Source of the DNA: Alphaproteobacteria bacterium
GTDB taxonomy: Bacteria > Pseudomonadota > Alphaproteobacteria > Paracaedibacterales > VGCI01
Assembly: GCA_016870095.1 (NCBI GenBank)
Contig: VGCI01000002.1
Coordinates: forward strand, 124,001-188,000
Length of the DNA stretch: 64,000 bases
Direction: 5' to 3'
This document shows positions 27,350 through 36,982 of this stretch, one piece after another. The stretch's first letter is position 1, and every line of letters begins with the position of its first letter. The position numbers and the translations under genes were made by a program. The notes beneath the pieces were generated by a model. The model ran no database searches. It was not told the DNA's origin and was given only the letters and a program-made list of their open reading frames with translations.

Positions 27350-27501
27350 CAATGTCACCTATGATCTATTCTGATTTATTTATAAAGGATTCTAAAAAAA
27401 ACGAATAGTACAGATTTTATTTAATCGCCCTGATTAAAAATTTAATAAAATTTTTTCGTTTTGCCGTTGTTTTCCTTAAAAATCCATTCTAACCTAAATG
27501 A

Positions 27502-29040
27502 ATGTATAATAGAGGATTAGAAACATTGTCACGACAATATATATTTCTTTTTGTAATAATATTTTGCGTGACTTTGCTAGGTTGCGAAGTAGGACCTGAT
27601 TATCAATACCCCGAACCTCCAAAGACTAAAGCCTATACCTCTATGCCTTTACCCATGAAAAGTGGGGAGGTCAAGAAAGGAGAAGAAAAAAGCCAAGAAT
27701 TTGTTATTCTAGATCATATCAGTCGCCAATGGTGGATTCTCTTCAAGAGTGAAAAGTTAAACCAATTAATTCGCCAGGGCCTTCTCAGGAATCCTTCTCT
27801 CCAAGCCGCACAAGCCGCCTTAAGACAAGCTGAAGAAAATTTAAATGCGGGTATAGGAGGGCTCTTACCTAATGTGAATGCTCAAATCGGAGCAACACGA
27901 CAAAAAGAATCGGCTACTGCCTTTGGGCTCAGTTCATCACCCAGCACCTTTAATCTTTATAATGCTTCTCTAAATGTATCTTTCCAACCCGACATATTTG
28001 GGGCATTGCGCCGTCAAGTGGAAGCGTTAGGGGCAGTTGTTGACAACAAACGTTTTGAACTTGAGGCAACTTACCTCACACTCACTGCAAATATTGTTAC
28101 AATGGCCATCCGGGAAGCCTCTTTACGTTCTCAAATACAAGTCACGCAAGACCTAATTCGGGCACAAGAAAAGCAACTTCAGATCCTTCAGACTCAATTT
28201 AAAGCGGGAAGTGTTTCTGAAATTGAAGTTTTGACACAAGAAACCTTAGTTAATCAAACAAAAGCAACCTTGCCCCCCTTGGCCACTTCATTGGCACAAA
28301 CACGTCATACTTTAGCTACGCTTATAGGTGATTTACCCACTGAAGCGGATATCCCGTCTTTGTATCTTACCGATATCCATTTACCAGCTGAGCTCCCTTT
28401 GACCGTCCCTTCATCCCTCATTCGCCACCGACCCGATATTAAAGCTGCCGAAGCCCTCCTTCGCGAAGCCAATGCTCAAATTGGTATTGCTCAAGGCAAT
28501 ATGTTTCCTCAATTAACCTTAACCGGCAGTGTCGGAGACATCAGCAACAAGTATCATAATCTCTTTACCAGTAGCTCCAACGTTTGGAGTATTGCCTCTC
28601 AGCTGCTTCAACCGATTTTCCAAGGAGGAACTTTGCTGGCCAAAGAAAAAGCAGCTTCCGCTGGTTACGACAAGATGTTTGCTCAATATCGGCAAACGGT
28701 TTTGCATGCTTTTCAGGAAGTTGCGGATGTTTTACACGCTCTTGTGGAAGATGCAAATCGCTGCAAATTCCTCGCGAAAGCAGAAAAATCAGCTCGGCAC
28801 TCCCTAACAATATCCCAAAAGCAATATCAACTGGGGGCCATAGCTTTTTCCACTCTCCTGACGGCAGAACGATATTACCTCCAAACTTCCATAAGTCGCA
28901 TTCAAGCTGAGGCCGCACGCTATGCAGATACAGCCGCTCTATTTCAAGCGTTAGGCGGAGACTGTTTTGCTCTTGAGCTAGAACAACAAACTCAAGAGAT
29001 AAATTCCGAAAAATCAGCCTCTAAGGAGAATGCATCGTGA
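27502..29040 (+). CDS. RND-type outer-membrane efflux lipoprotein (NodT/OprM family)
   Basis: This 512-residue TolC-like factor has a lipoprotein signal (hydrophobic segment ending LLGCEVGPDYQYPEPP, about residues 24-40). Two outer-membrane-efflux repeats follow, including WWILFKSEKLNQLIRQGL and SLIRHRPDIKAAEALLREANAQIG. It forms the exit duct of a tripartite pump. The ATG at 27502 is used; a TTG at 27526 with AGAGGA upstream is an alternative. It is the first gene of the operon and overlaps the adaptor gene by 4 bp. Confidence 0.92.
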   Translation: MYNRGLETLSRQYIFLFVIIFCVTLLGCEVGPDYQYPEPPKTKAYTSMPLPMKSGEVKKGEEKSQEFVILDHISRQWWILFKSEKLNQLIRQGLLRNPSLQAAQAALRQAEENLNAGIGGLLPNVNAQIGATRQKESATAFGLSSSPSTFNLYNASLNVSFQPDIFGALRRQVEALGAVVDNKRFELEATYLTLTANIVTMAIREASLRSQIQVTQDLIRAQEKQLQILQTQFKAGSVSEIEVLTQETLVNQTKATLPPLATSLAQTRHTLATLIGDLPTEADIPSLYLTDIHLPAELPLTVPSSLIRHRPDIKAAEALLREANAQIGIAQGNMFPQLTLTGSVGDISNKYHNLFTSSSNVWSIASQLLQPIFQGGTLLAKEKAASAGYDKMFAQYRQTVLHAFQEVADVLHALVEDANRCKFLAKAEKSARHSLTISQKQYQLGAIAFSTLLTAERYYLQTSISRIQAEAARYADTAALFQALGGDCFALELEQQTQEINSEKSASKENAS

Positions 29041-30221
29041 AGCGAGACACAGTAAAAAAAATTGTATCTTCTGCCAAGAGGACTTGGCATAAAAAATTAG
29101 TCCCCAACAAAACTCATCTTCGTATGGCCCAAATGATCCTTTTTGTTGTTCTCCTCTTTGGAGGAATATTTGGATACAAATTTATCAAGATTTTCTTCAC
29201 TACCCACCAAATGCCCCCGCCCATCAGCGTTTCCTCCACTTTTGTTAAAACAGAAGAATGGCAGTCAAAGATTCGCTCTGTGGGGACATTGCAGGCCATC
29301 CAGGGGGTGGATATTACAACGGAGCTTCCGGGAAAAGTGAGGAAAATTCATTTGACGTCCGGAGGACGTGTCAACGCTGACGACATCCTTGTTGAACTCA
29401 ATACTGATGCTGAAATTGCGCAGAGGGACTCACTACGAGCCATTGTTGAGCTTGCAGAAATTACCTACACGCGCGATAAATCACAATTTGCAGCTGGTGC
29501 GATTAGCCAAGCAACTTTAGATTTTGACAGAACAGATCTTGAGAACAAAAAAGGTCAACTTGCTCAACAAGAAGCCATTCTTGCAAAAAAAATCATTCGC
29601 GCGCCCTTTGCTGGAATTTTGGGAATTTCAGCTGTTAATCTGGGTCAATATCTCAATACAGGCGATAAAATTATTACCCTTCAGTCATTAGACCCCATTT
29701 ATGTAGATTTTTCTCTCCCTCAACAAGCTATTGGTTCCATAAAAGTTGGTCAAAAAGTGACCCTTAAAATTGATGCTTACGGCGAAAAACTTTTTGAGGG
29801 AGAAATAACTTCTCTTGACACAAAGGTGGATGCGACAACACGTAATATTCAAATTGAAGCCACCATTCCCAACCCTGATTCTAAGCTTTATCCGGGTATG
29901 TTTGGAGAAATAGAAGTCTACACAGGTACATCTCGCAATGCCCTCGTTTTGCCTAAAATGGCCATAAGTTTCAATCCATTTGGGGAAATTGTCTATGTTA
30001 TTCAACAATCAACCAAAGATAAAGGTCGATTAAGTGTTAAACAAACTTTCGTCACTGTGGGTGAAAGTCGAGACAATCAAACCGTAATTTTAAAAGGGAT
30101 AAAAGAGGGAGATCAGGTTGTGACAGCCGGTCAATTAAAGTTGAAAAATGGAACAGTTGTCAGAATTAATAACTCTATACAGCCCGACACAAACATAGCG
30201 CCCGAACCCATAGATGAATAA
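29037..30221 (+). CDS. RND efflux adaptor (membrane fusion protein)
   Basis: This 394-residue protein starts with GTG at 29037, overlapping the previous stop, with AAGGAG upstream. One membrane anchor (about residues 30-52) is followed by a biotinyl-lipoyl-like hairpin (ITTELPGKVRKIHLTSGGRV), a short helical hairpin, IIRAPFAGILGIS and a beta-barrel domain. It is inner-membrane anchored and bridges pump and exit duct in the periplasm. It is closest in layout to the MdtA/MexH group. Confidence 0.93.
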   Translation: MKRDTVKKIVSSAKRTWHKKLVPNKTHLRMAQMILFVVLLFGGIFGYKFIKIFFTTHQMPPPISVSSTFVKTEEWQSKIRSVGTLQAIQGVDITTELPGKVRKIHLTSGGRVNADDILVELNTDAEIAQRDSLRAIVELAEITYTRDKSQFAAGAISQATLDFDRTDLENKKGQLAQQEAILAKKIIRAPFAGILGISAVNLGQYLNTGDKIITLQSLDPIYVDFSLPQQAIGSIKVGQKVTLKIDAYGEKLFEGEITSLDTKVDATTRNIQIEATIPNPDSKLYPGMFGEIEVYTGTSRNALVLPKMAISFNPFGEIVYVIQQSTKDKGRLSVKQTFVTVGESRDNQTVILKGIKEGDQVVTAGQLKLKNGTVVRINNSIQPDTNIAPEPIDE

Positions 30222-30237
30222 ATAGGATGTGTCGAAA

Positions 30238-33200
30238 ATGAGTTTTACAGATATCTTTATCCGACGCCCTGTTCTCGCAACGGTCGTAAGCCTTCTCATC
30301 CTTGTTTTGGGAGCACGTTCGTTGGGGCTTTTACCGGTTCGACAATTCCCATTCACACAAAATGCCGTTGTAACGGTGACAACGGCCTACACGGGTGCGA
30401 ATCCAGAATTGATTGCTGGATTTATCACAACACCTCTTGAATTTTCGATTGCACAAGCCAATGGTATCGATTACATGACCTCATCGAGCACGCAAGGATT
30501 AAGCACGATTCAAGTTAATTTACGTCTTAATTACGATCCTCAAAAAGCTCTAACAGAGATTAATGCCAAAATAAATGCCGTTCTCAACCAACTGCCCAAA
30601 TCTGCGCTTCAACCCACCATTACGGTCGCGATTGGAGATGTGTTAGATGCAATGTATATCGGATTTTATAGCGATATTTTATCTCGCAATAAGATTACAG
30701 ATTACATAAACCGTATTGTACAACCCAAACTACAAGCCGTTAAGGATGTACAATATGCTGAAATTTTAGGCGACAGACAGTTTGCTTTACGTGCCTGGTT
30801 AGATCCCGTAAAAATGGCTGCTTTTGGCATAACACCAAAAGATATTTCCACGGCATTAGCTGCCAATAATTTTATTGCAGCTGCAGGACGTACGGATGGA
30901 CAAATGGTAACCATGAATTTGAGTGTCGAAACTGGACTCAGTTCAGTCGAGGAATTCCGCGCCCTCGTTGTAAAATCTCAAAACGATACAATCGTTCGTT
31001 TAAGTGATGTTGCAAAAGTTTCCTTGGGGGCACAACAATACGATTCAAATGTCCGTTTTGATGGTCGAGATGCTGTTTACGTTGGCATACAAGTCGCCCC
31101 AAATGCAAATATTCTAACCGTTGTTAACGACATTCGCAAAATTTTTCCCACCATTCAAGAACAGCTGCCAGAAGGCTTGAAGGGACAAATTGTTTATGAT
31201 TCAACCTTGTTCGTCAACAGCTCTATTCATGAAGTCGAAAAATCTCTTTTTGAAGCCATGGTTATTGTTACACTCGTCGTTCTTCTGTTTCTAGGCAATA
31301 TACGGTCTGTCTTAATCCCTGTTGTAACCATTCCGCTCTCCTTGATCGGCACATTTTTTCTCATGTTGTTATGCGGCTTTTCTGTAAATATTTTGACTCT
31401 TCTGGCTTTCGTACTGGGTATTGGTCTTGTGGTTGATGATGCTATTATTATTGTTGAAAATGTTCATCGTCATATGGAAGAAGGCAAGTCACGCCTTGAA
31501 GCCTCTTTCTTAGGGGCAAGAGAACTTGCCAATCCCATTATCGCCATTTCTGTGGTTCTTATTGCCGTTTATCTTCCTATTGGATTTATGGGTGGACTCA
31601 CAGGAGCGCTTTTTACTGAATTTGCCTTCACGCTCGCTGGAGCCGTTGCCATTTCTGCGATGATCGCTTTAACGCTTTCGCCCATGATGTGCTCTAAGCT
31701 TCTGAAGCATTCTGGTCAGAATCTACTCATCACTGTTATTAATACACAATTTGACAAATTACAAAATCTCTACAAAAAATCCTTACAGGAAGTCTTAAAT
31801 TACTTGCCTGTTGTCGGTGTTTTTGCCTGTGCCGTATTTACCAGTATTTACTTTTTATATATCACTTCAAAAAGTGAATTAGCCCCTCGAGAAGATCAAG
31901 GGATTATTATTTCCATGCTCACGACCTCTCCCAATGCGACTCTCAAACAAACTGGATTATATACCAATGAAAATTATAATATTTTTAAAAAATTCCCCGA
32001 AACAGATCATATTTTTCAATTCGATGGAAGAGGCGCTTTGAATTTGGGCTTTTCAGGAATGGTATTGAAACCTTGGGACCAACGGTCCCGAACTGCAGAT
32101 CAAATTCAGCCTCTATTGCAAGAGCAATTAAACGAGATTACCGGCGGTATTGTTGCCGCTTTTCAACGCTCACCCCTGCCGGGTGCTGGGCGGGGTCTTC
32201 CCCTTCAATTCGTTGTTGAAACAACCCAACCTTACGATCAACTCGATATAGTTGCGCAAAACCTCAAAGACCAAGCCATGCAAACAGGTATGTTTGCCTT
32301 CCTAGACTCAGATCTAAAAATTGATAAAGCTCAAACTACAATTTCTATTGATCGTGATAAATCTTCTCTTCTGGGAATAGACATGCAATCCATCGGCGGT
32401 GAGCTTCAAGTTGCCCTCAGCGAGGGCTATGTAAATTATTTCTATTTAGATGGAAGATCTTATCAAGTTATTCCTCAAGTCAAACAGGGGGAGCGTTTAA
32501 ATTCTGAGCAGATCTTGAACTATTATATTCGAACCGCAAAAGGAGGACTTGTGCCCTTATCAACAGTGGCCAGTCTCAAGACAAAAGTTGTGCCGGAATC
32601 GATTAATCATTTTCAACAATTGAATGCAGCCACAATATCAGGAGTGGTTTTTCCTTGGATAACCCTAGGACAGGCCCTTGATGCTATGAAAAAAATTGCC
32701 AAAGAAAACCTGCCCGCGGGCTATAGCGTAGATTATGGGGGAGAGTCGCGACAATATGAGCAAGAGAACTCAGCACTTTTGCTCACATTTTTCTTTGCGC
32801 TTATTATCATTTTTCTTTCTCTTGCTGCTTTATTTGAAAGCTTTCGTGATCCCATCATCGTCTTAATCAGTGTACCCATGTCGATCTGTGGAGCCATGAT
32901 TTTTATCAGTCTGGGTGTCGGAGGTGCTAGTTTAAATATCTATACAGAAGTTGGACTCGTCACTTTAATTGGCCTAATCAGTAAGCATGGTATTTTAATT
33001 GTCCAATTTGCCAATGATCTTCAACGGGAAGGAAAGACAAAAAGAGAAGCTATCGAAATGTCTGCCAATATTCGGTTAAGACCCATTCTTATGACAACAG
33101 CTGCCATGGTTTTAGGCGTTATCCCTCTTATCACAGCAACGGGCGCAGGGGCCATGAGTCGCTATAATATTGGCTTAGTGATTGCTTCCGGCATTTCCAT

Positions 33201-33285
33201 TGGTACCCTTTTCACCTTATTCGTTGTTCCAGCGATGTATATGGTTTTAGCCGACTCTTTTGAAAAAAATTCCCCTAGCCAATGA
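30238..33285 (+). CDS. RND multidrug efflux pump, inner-membrane subunit
   Basis: This 1015-residue protein is full length for the AcrB/MexF/MdtB class. It begins SFTDIFIRRPVLATVVSLLI and has the proton-relay Asp pair in GIGLVVDDAIIIVENV (TM4). Two large periplasmic loops and 12 membrane segments are predicted, and the C-terminal half has PILMTTAAMVLGVIPL. It exports drugs, dyes, bile-like compounds or lipids using proton influx. ATG 30238 is chosen over GTG 30229. It completes an operon in the order duct, adaptor, pump. Confidence 0.95.
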   Translation: MSFTDIFIRRPVLATVVSLLILVLGARSLGLLPVRQFPFTQNAVVTVTTAYTGANPELIAGFITTPLEFSIAQANGIDYMTSSSTQGLSTIQVNLRLNYDPQKALTEINAKINAVLNQLPKSALQPTITVAIGDVLDAMYIGFYSDILSRNKITDYINRIVQPKLQAVKDVQYAEILGDRQFALRAWLDPVKMAAFGITPKDISTALAANNFIAAAGRTDGQMVTMNLSVETGLSSVEEFRALVVKSQNDTIVRLSDVAKVSLGAQQYDSNVRFDGRDAVYVGIQVAPNANILTVVNDIRKIFPTIQEQLPEGLKGQIVYDSTLFVNSSIHEVEKSLFEAMVIVTLVVLLFLGNIRSVLIPVVTIPLSLIGTFFLMLLCGFSVNILTLLAFVLGIGLVVDDAIIIVENVHRHMEEGKSRLEASFLGARELANPIIAISVVLIAVYLPIGFMGGLTGALFTEFAFTLAGAVAISAMIALTLSPMMCSKLLKHSGQNLLITVINTQFDKLQNLYKKSLQEVLNYLPVVGVFACAVFTSIYFLYITSKSELAPREDQGIIISMLTTSPNATLKQTGLYTNENYNIFKKFPETDHIFQFDGRGALNLGFSGMVLKPWDQRSRTADQIQPLLQEQLNEITGGIVAAFQRSPLPGAGRGLPLQFVVETTQPYDQLDIVAQNLKDQAMQTGMFAFLDSDLKIDKAQTTISIDRDKSSLLGIDMQSIGGELQVALSEGYVNYFYLDGRSYQVIPQVKQGERLNSEQILNYYIRTAKGGLVPLSTVASLKTKVVPESINHFQQLNAATISGVVFPWITLGQALDAMKKIAKENLPAGYSVDYGGESRQYEQENSALLLTFFFALIIIFLSLAALFESFRDPIIVLISVPMSICGAMIFISLGVGGASLNIYTEVGLVTLIGLISKHGILIVQFANDLQREGKTKREAIEMSANIRLRPILMTTAAMVLGVIPLITATGAGAMSRYNIGLVIASGISIGTLFTLFVVPAMYMVLADSFEKNSPSQ

Positions 33286-33362
33286 TTTTTAATTAAATTT
33301 TAATCATCATCTCCTTAAGCTTGTACTGTCAGATATATAAACAAAGATTACGGGAGATTCTT

Positions 33363-33737
33363 ATGAAAAATAAATTACTTACATCATCATTTCTAGCACT
33401 AACTTCTACAGTAGCTTTAGGCGTATTGCCAACATTTGCAGTAAGTACAATGGCACCCCCACCACCTCCTCCCCCATTGCCAGGCAAAGCAGCAGCGTCA
33501 ACTTCATGCACAAGCTCAGTCCTAGAGAAAAAGCTAAATGAACAACGCAAAGTTGGGAACATTGTTCTAAAGGGAAGCGTAAGAGATATAGCCGAAGATA
33601 TGGCAAAAGATGGAACAGCAAAGCCTCTAGCAGAGAAGCCTGCAACAACAGCAGCCGCAAAACCCAAAAGACCAGGTGCAAATCCTTTGATGATGAACGA
33701 ACTACAAGACAAGCTTAAGAAAAAAGCAGCTGCATAA
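33363..33737 (+). CDS. Small secreted polyproline protein with a basic C-terminal helix
   Basis: ATG 33363 follows GGGAG. The 124-residue product has a signal peptide (MKNKLLTSSFLALTSTVALG, cleavage near TFA). A seven-proline run APPPPPPPLPG follows (about residues 31-40), resembling profilin- or EVH1-binding segments. A charged middle part with one Cys follows, then an Ala/Lys/Pro-rich region, and a C-terminal amphipathic helix with PLMMNELQDKLKKK. The arrangement is reminiscent of bacterial actin-nucleation factors, but the WH2 spacing is not met. No family is recognised. Confidence 0.65.
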   Translation: MKNKLLTSSFLALTSTVALGVLPTFAVSTMAPPPPPPPLPGKAAASTSCTSSVLEKKLNEQRKVGNIVLKGSVRDIAEDMAKDGTAKPLAEKPATTAAAKPKRPGANPLMMNELQDKLKKKAAA

Positions 33738-33800
33738 AGATTTGAGCTTGAAGCAATAGATTCAATGGATTTTGTTGCTTTAAATCACTTTACAAATTTT

Positions 33801-33833
33801 AGGGTAAGCTTTTCTATCAAGTTGAGCTTCCCT
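33801..33833 (+). terminator. Possible weak terminator after the polyproline protein gene
   Basis: AGGGTAAGCT (33801-33810) pairs with AGCTTCCCT (33825-33833) with one bulged T. The following sequence is only moderately T-rich. Confidence 0.3.
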
Positions 33834-33959
33834 AACTATTTCCTTTATCCAAAACAATTTTTAAATGACAAATCATGTAAAAGTTAAGATTAATTTTGGC
33901 ACAAGATTCTTCAAGAATGCTAAAGTCTTTTAAGAGATAGATATTGAAGAAGATCGACA

Positions 33960-34430
33960 ATGAGTATTCCAGAAAATGACTTTCGCAAAATTATGGGACG
34001 TTTCACAACGGGGGTAGCCATCGTCACCACACAACACCACGGGAAACCTGTGGGGGTAACCATTAATACGTTGACTTCTGTTTCCTTAACTCCCCCCCTT
34101 ATCCTTTTTTGTTTGGGCAAAAAACGCGTTGTTTTTCCAGCTATTTTTGAAAGTACCCATTACGCCATCCATATTTTATCCTCTCAACAAGAGCATTTGT
34201 GTCATGCTTTTTCTCGTCCATCCGTTGATCCTTGGAAAGATTTGGTTTACGAGTTCAGTAAAGTTGGCTGCCCTTTACTTGCTGGTTCATTGGGAATTCT
34301 TCATTGTCGCCGTGAAGCAACCTATGAGGGCGGAGATCACACTATATTCTTAAACTACGTGGAAGATATCCAAAAAGATAATGGGGCAATTGGGAAACCG
34401 TTAATATATTTCCAAGGAAGTATCTTCTGA
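33960..34430 (+). CDS. Flavin reductase-like FMN-binding protein
   Basis: This 156-residue protein belongs to the split-barrel flavin reductase family: FRKIMGRFTTGVAIVTT (about residues 8-24), PVGVTINTLTSVSLTPPLILFCL and a C-terminal HTIFLNYVEDI. Such proteins supply reduced FMN/FAD to two-component monooxygenases. No partner oxygenase is in the window, so the substrate process is unknown. It stands alone, convergent with pgsA. Confidence 0.9.
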   Translation: MSIPENDFRKIMGRFTTGVAIVTTQHHGKPVGVTINTLTSVSLTPPLILFCLGKKRVVFPAIFESTHYAIHILSSQQEHLCHAFSRPSVDPWKDLVYEFSKVGCPLLAGSLGILHCRREATYEGGDHTIFLNYVEDIQKDNGAIGKPLIYFQGSIF

Positions 34431-34449
34431 ATAAAATAAGATGTCTATG

Positions 34450-35079
34450 TTATAGATGTCTTAGACTGGACTTCAAATAAGCATATCCTGTTATCAGTGT
34501 TAAAACAGCAGCTATCCACAAAAGGCCTTCACCAATAAGGTTTACCGCATTCCCAAAAGGAGATATATCTCCAATTAAGAGCAGGGAAATTGCCGCCATT
34601 TGGGCAGCAGTTTTCCATTTTGTCAACGTTGTAACGGGCATTTGGACTTGCAAATCACTTAAAAATTCTCTCAGACCCGAGACCAGAATCTCCCGACATA
34701 AAATAATAATTGCCGGCAGAAAAGACACAGGGCGAATTCGCCCAAATCCCACAAGCATTAACAAAGTTGATGCCACCAGTAGCTTATCCGCAATAGGATC
34801 TAAAAACTGACCCAAACGGCTTGTTTGCGACCAAAGACGCGCAACGTATCCATCTAAAAAATCTGTAAAGCACGCGCTAATAAACGCAAGAGTTGCGACC
34901 CACCGCCCTATATGATTGTCTGTATAAAAAGCCGCCATAATAATAGGAATTAAGGCCATACGACTCAACGTCAAAAGATTCGGAATACTGGGGAGTGAAT
35001 TAGGGTCCCCATCGTCTTTTGAAAATTCAGTCACAAGTCTCTCTTTTTTAAGGTTGTTTTGAGTCATTTGCATTCTCAA
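34450..35079 (-). CDS. pgsA: CDP-diacylglycerol-glycerol-3-phosphate 3-phosphatidyltransferase
   Basis: This inner-membrane enzyme of phosphatidylglycerol synthesis has 209 residues. The CDP-alcohol phosphotransferase motif is complete (DGYVARLWSQTSRLGQFLDP and the following IADK, about residues 75-100). NLLTLSRMALIPI is the typical entry to the first span. The first 25 residues form a hydrophilic extension; later ATGs at the N-terminus could be the true start. It lies 12 bp after uvrC on the minus strand. Confidence 0.92.
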   Translation of the reverse strand: MRMQMTQNNLKKERLVTEFSKDDGDPNSLPSIPNLLTLSRMALIPIIMAAFYTDNHIGRWVATLAFISACFTDFLDGYVARLWSQTSRLGQFLDPIADKLLVASTLLMLVGFGRIRPVSFLPAIIILCREILVSGLREFLSDLQVQMPVTTLTKWKTAAQMAAISLLLIGDISPFGNAVNLIGEGLLWIAAVLTLITGYAYLKSSLRHL

Positions 35080-35091
35080 TCAATTATAATA

Positions 35092-36951
35092 TTACTTATC
35101 ATGAAAGTACGCATAGATTTTTTTTGCAACAAATTTATTTATCCCTTCAACAAGTTGTAAATCTTGAATAGTGGCTACTGCAACTCCACGTACCGATCCA
35201 AAATGGTTCAGGAGAGCTTTTTTCCGTGCAGGACCAATACCCGGAATTTCATCAAGTTTTGACTGAATGAGACTTTTCGCTCTTTTGGCACGATGGGTTC
35301 CAATGGCGAACCGATGCGCCTCATCTCGTAGTCGTTGTAAGAAATGCATCAACGGATCATTTTCTGAAAGGGTAAAATTGTCGCGCCCTTTTTGAAAAAA
35401 TCTCTCTTTTCCAGCATTTCTTTCCGGTCCTTTGGCAATCCCCACAACTGTAATACCGTCCACATCCAATTCTTGAATAACTTTTAAAGCAACATTAAGT
35501 TGACCTTGTCCCCCATCAATCAGGATCAAATCAGGAAGTACCCAGTTCTTTTCATCTGCCCGAGCAAAACGTCGGTACAAGACCTCACGCATCATTTCAT
35601 AATCATCGCCCCCTTGTGCTGGCGCGGGAGATCGAATCGCAAATTTCCGGTAGGATTTCTTTTCAAATCCTTGAGATGTTGCCACAACCATCACCCCATA
35701 GGGATGCGTTCCTTGCAAATGACTGTTATCATAAATCTCAATGCGCTCTGGTCTTTTGGGCATTAAGAAGGTAATTGCCATTTGATCCATAAGTGCTTCA
35801 AACGTTGCCATTTGAGCAAATTTTCGACTTAAAGCCCCTTTTGCATTGCTCAAGGCATGCTCCACAAGTTCCAACTTAGCACCCGATTTCGGAACCTCCC
35901 AAGAAGAGCGACTTCCAAACTGCTCCTGTAGCGCATCACGAATAAGGGATAGTTCTGTGGGCTTGTGACTCAATAATATTGTTGGAGCGGGAGCTCGATC
36001 TTGGTAAAATTGAGTTAAAAAAGCAGCCATTTGATCTTCAAGGGAAGAATCTGCTATGTGAGCCAAGAAAAAGGAAGTGGTTCCCAAATTACGTCCCTGG
36101 CGAAAGAAGAAAATTTGCATACACGTTTGGCCTCCTTCTCCTACCGCAGCAATTACATCCGCATCACGAATTTTGGCTATATTGATTCGTTGATGGGCCT
36201 GAATGCGCGTTAAAAGACGCAATCGATCACGATATTGAGCTGCCTCTTCATAAGCAAGTAATTGACTGGCCTCATTCATGCGTTTGGCCAAATAATCTTG
36301 GATGGTGGTTGTTTTCCCGTTTAAAAAAGCCGATGCTTCCTTAACGAGAAGTGCATAATCCTCTTGAGAAATGTTATTTACGCAAGGAGCACTGCAGCGC
36401 TTGATGTGAAACTGAAGACAGGGACGTGTTCTTTTTTCAAAAAAACTATCACTACAATTGCGTATTAGAAAAACCTTTTGCAGAAGTATCATCGTTTCCT
36501 CAACAGCCAGTACTGATGCAAAGGGTCCAAAATATTTTCCTTTAGTATGGTGAGGACCGCGGTGCTTTTCTAAGCGGGGATAGGAATGATCCTTTGTAAT
36601 GAGAATGTAGGGAAAGGATTTATCATCCTTCAATAAAATATTGTAGTGAGGCTGCAACTTCTTAATTAAGTTACTTTCCAATAATAAAGCTTCTATCTCT
36701 GTATAGGTTGTGACAATTTCAAGAGCCACAGTCTCAGAAACCATACGTTGAAGACGATGGGGCAGTTTTGGAGCAAACGTATATGATACCACACGCTTTT
36801 TAAGATCCTTCGCTTTCCCTACATAGACAACTTCGTCTCGGGCATTAATCATGCGATAAACGCCCGGTCCGTTCGGCAATGTCATAACAACTTGCCGAAT
36901 CGTTTCAATTCCTTTTTGCAAAGAGGCTGCGAGGGGTGTGGAAGTTGTCAT
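35092..36951 (-). CDS. uvrC: UvrABC excinuclease subunit C
   Basis: It makes the 3' and 5' incisions in nucleotide excision repair. The 619-residue protein has an N-terminal GIY-YIG nuclease (GPGVYRMINARDEVVYVGKA, about residues 28-47) and a cysteine cluster CLQFHIKRCSAPC. It also has a UVR domain near 205-240, an RNase H-like second nuclease (IEIYDNSHLQG, ILIDGGQGQLN) and C-terminal helix-hairpin-helix repeats (IPGIGPARKKALLNHFGS). It is complete and forms a likely operon with pgsA. Confidence 0.96.
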   Translation of the reverse strand: MTTSTPLAASLQKGIETIRQVVMTLPNGPGVYRMINARDEVVYVGKAKDLKKRVVSYTFAPKLPHRLQRMVSETVALEIVTTYTEIEALLLESNLIKKLQPHYNILLKDDKSFPYILITKDHSYPRLEKHRGPHHTKGKYFGPFASVLAVEETMILLQKVFLIRNCSDSFFEKRTRPCLQFHIKRCSAPCVNNISQEDYALLVKEASAFLNGKTTTIQDYLAKRMNEASQLLAYEEAAQYRDRLRLLTRIQAHQRINIAKIRDADVIAAVGEGGQTCMQIFFFRQGRNLGTTSFFLAHIADSSLEDQMAAFLTQFYQDRAPAPTILLSHKPTELSLIRDALQEQFGSRSSWEVPKSGAKLELVEHALSNAKGALSRKFAQMATFEALMDQMAITFLMPKRPERIEIYDNSHLQGTHPYGVMVVATSQGFEKKSYRKFAIRSPAPAQGGDDYEMMREVLYRRFARADEKNWVLPDLILIDGGQGQLNVALKVIQELDVDGITVVGIAKGPERNAGKERFFQKGRDNFTLSENDPLMHFLQRLRDEAHRFAIGTHRAKRAKSLIQSKLDEIPGIGPARKKALLNHFGSVRGVAVATIQDLQLVEGINKFVAKKIYAYFHDK

Positions 36952-36982
36952 GATTATTGATCCCTACACTTGCTAAAATTCC

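Noticed and set aside
28565-28918. Overlapping long frames on both strands inside the efflux lipoprotein gene
   Set aside because: They are shadows of a well-supported coding region and have no independent signals.
33329-33712. 127-codon frame antisense to the polyproline protein gene
   Set aside because: The glycine run mirrors the proline codons of the real gene, and the plus-strand gene has a ribosome-binding site and signal peptide.
33700-33737. WH2 actin-binding motif at the end of the polyproline protein
   Set aside because: The spacing between the hydrophobic helix and the LKK element is shorter than in WH2 domains, so only a loose resemblance is claimed.
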